Positions 63,772-64,000 of a stretch of DNA of 64,000 bases are shown here, piece by piece. Origin of the DNA: Nematopogon swammerdamellus. Taxonomy: Eukaryota; Arthropoda; Insecta; Lepidoptera; Adelidae. Numbering within the stretch: position 1 is the first letter of the stretch; each line of letters starts with the position of its first letter. The stretch lies in the NCBI GenBank assembly GCA_946902875.1, contig OX336340.1, positions 24,877,566-24,941,565 on the forward strand, in the 5' to 3' direction. The notes beneath the pieces are model-generated. The model made no database searches. It was given only the letters and a program-made list of their open reading frames with translations, and was not told the DNA's origin. The position numbers and the translations under genes are program-made.

Positions 63772-64000
63772 ATAGAAACTGACACGGTTGGCTACATCAC
63801 CTACAACATCCGTGATGTCAGCCCATAACACCGGGTGAACTTGGCGCCACGTCAGTGCTTCCCTTCTGTCGTGCCGGCTACACTGAACTGGACGGAACGC
63901 ACAAACTATTTACATAGCCGTTTCGACCGACCTTTCATTCAGTGCGGTGGTATTAACCCGGGCGGGTTAAACCCTGCCACCTAGTAATATAAGAACGGAG
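63772..64000 (-). mobile_element. SINE, cut by the window edge
   Basis: GAAACTGACACGGTTGGCTA, core GCGGTGGTATTAACCCGGGC, CTGCCACCTAGTAATATAAG; the TATAAG junction predicts a GGGGCCGGTAC head beyond the edge. Confidence 0.83.

Overview
The window looks like nuclear DNA of a moth or butterfly (Lepidoptera). It is AT-rich and intron-rich, and most of it is transposon debris typical of that order: many short non-autonomous Helitrons with a TC start and a GAAGCCGCGGGC...CTAG end, several modular SINE families, TA-flanked MITEs, and 3' stumps of RTE/BovB, CR1-like, Jockey-like and Penelope-like retroelements. No bacterial, phage or viral genes, CRISPR arrays or intact rRNA/tRNA genes were seen. Nearly all long ATG-to-stop frames are accidental readings of repeats.

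Two host genes can be assembled from exons with matching splice phases. On the minus strand, about 43.2 kb down to 2.6 kb, lies the 5' and middle part of a TBC1D30-type Rab GTPase-activating protein. Its exons are 42997-43188, 41103-41191, 38336-38424, 34715-34867, 7949-8100, 4253-4378 and 2624-2715. The TBC domain starts in the last three, and the gene runs off the left edge after the IxxDxxR arginine-finger motif. One intron is about 26.6 kb and packed with transposons; a candidate alternative first exon with compatible phase lies inside it (23070-23127). On the plus strand, 51.0-61.6 kb, is a small gene of the Piercer-of-microtubule-wall family (PIERCE1-like, an axonemal microtubule inner protein). 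It has two constant exons and two homologous alternative terminal exons (54540-54640 and 61450-61571). The two genes lie head to head, and both families are tied to cilia or flagella. A third host-like signal is a THAP zinc-finger first exon on the minus strand (32052-32131) next to a GC-rich promoter-like patch.

Layout: 0-2.6 kb, RTE stump and a Helitron with a nested insertion; 2.6-8.1 kb, TBC exons separated by MITEs, a CR1-like stump and a SINE; 8.1-34.7 kb, the giant intron with a 64-bp higher-order minisatellite, a frame-invariant 14-bp minisatellite, a Penelope-like element, Helitrons, SINEs, MITEs and a 100-bp satellite; 34.9-37.0 and 44.1-46.3 kb, two nearly identical 2.1-2.2 kb Helitrons carrying a 67-bp minisatellite and a captured retroelement nuclease fragment; 37-44 kb, the 5' exons of TBC1D30 among repeats; 46-51 kb, the divergent intergenic space; 51-61.6 kb, the Piercer gene; 61.6-64 kb, inverted-repeat elements and a hAT-type element.

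The strongest unusual signals are a SINE superfamily in which different heads are joined to one shared central core, one head having a 5S rRNA internal promoter set between tRNA-like A and B boxes; duplicated mutually exclusive terminal exons in the Piercer gene; transposons and satellites lying within about 10-15 bp of TBC1D30 splice sites; and a set of long, nearly perfect hairpins.
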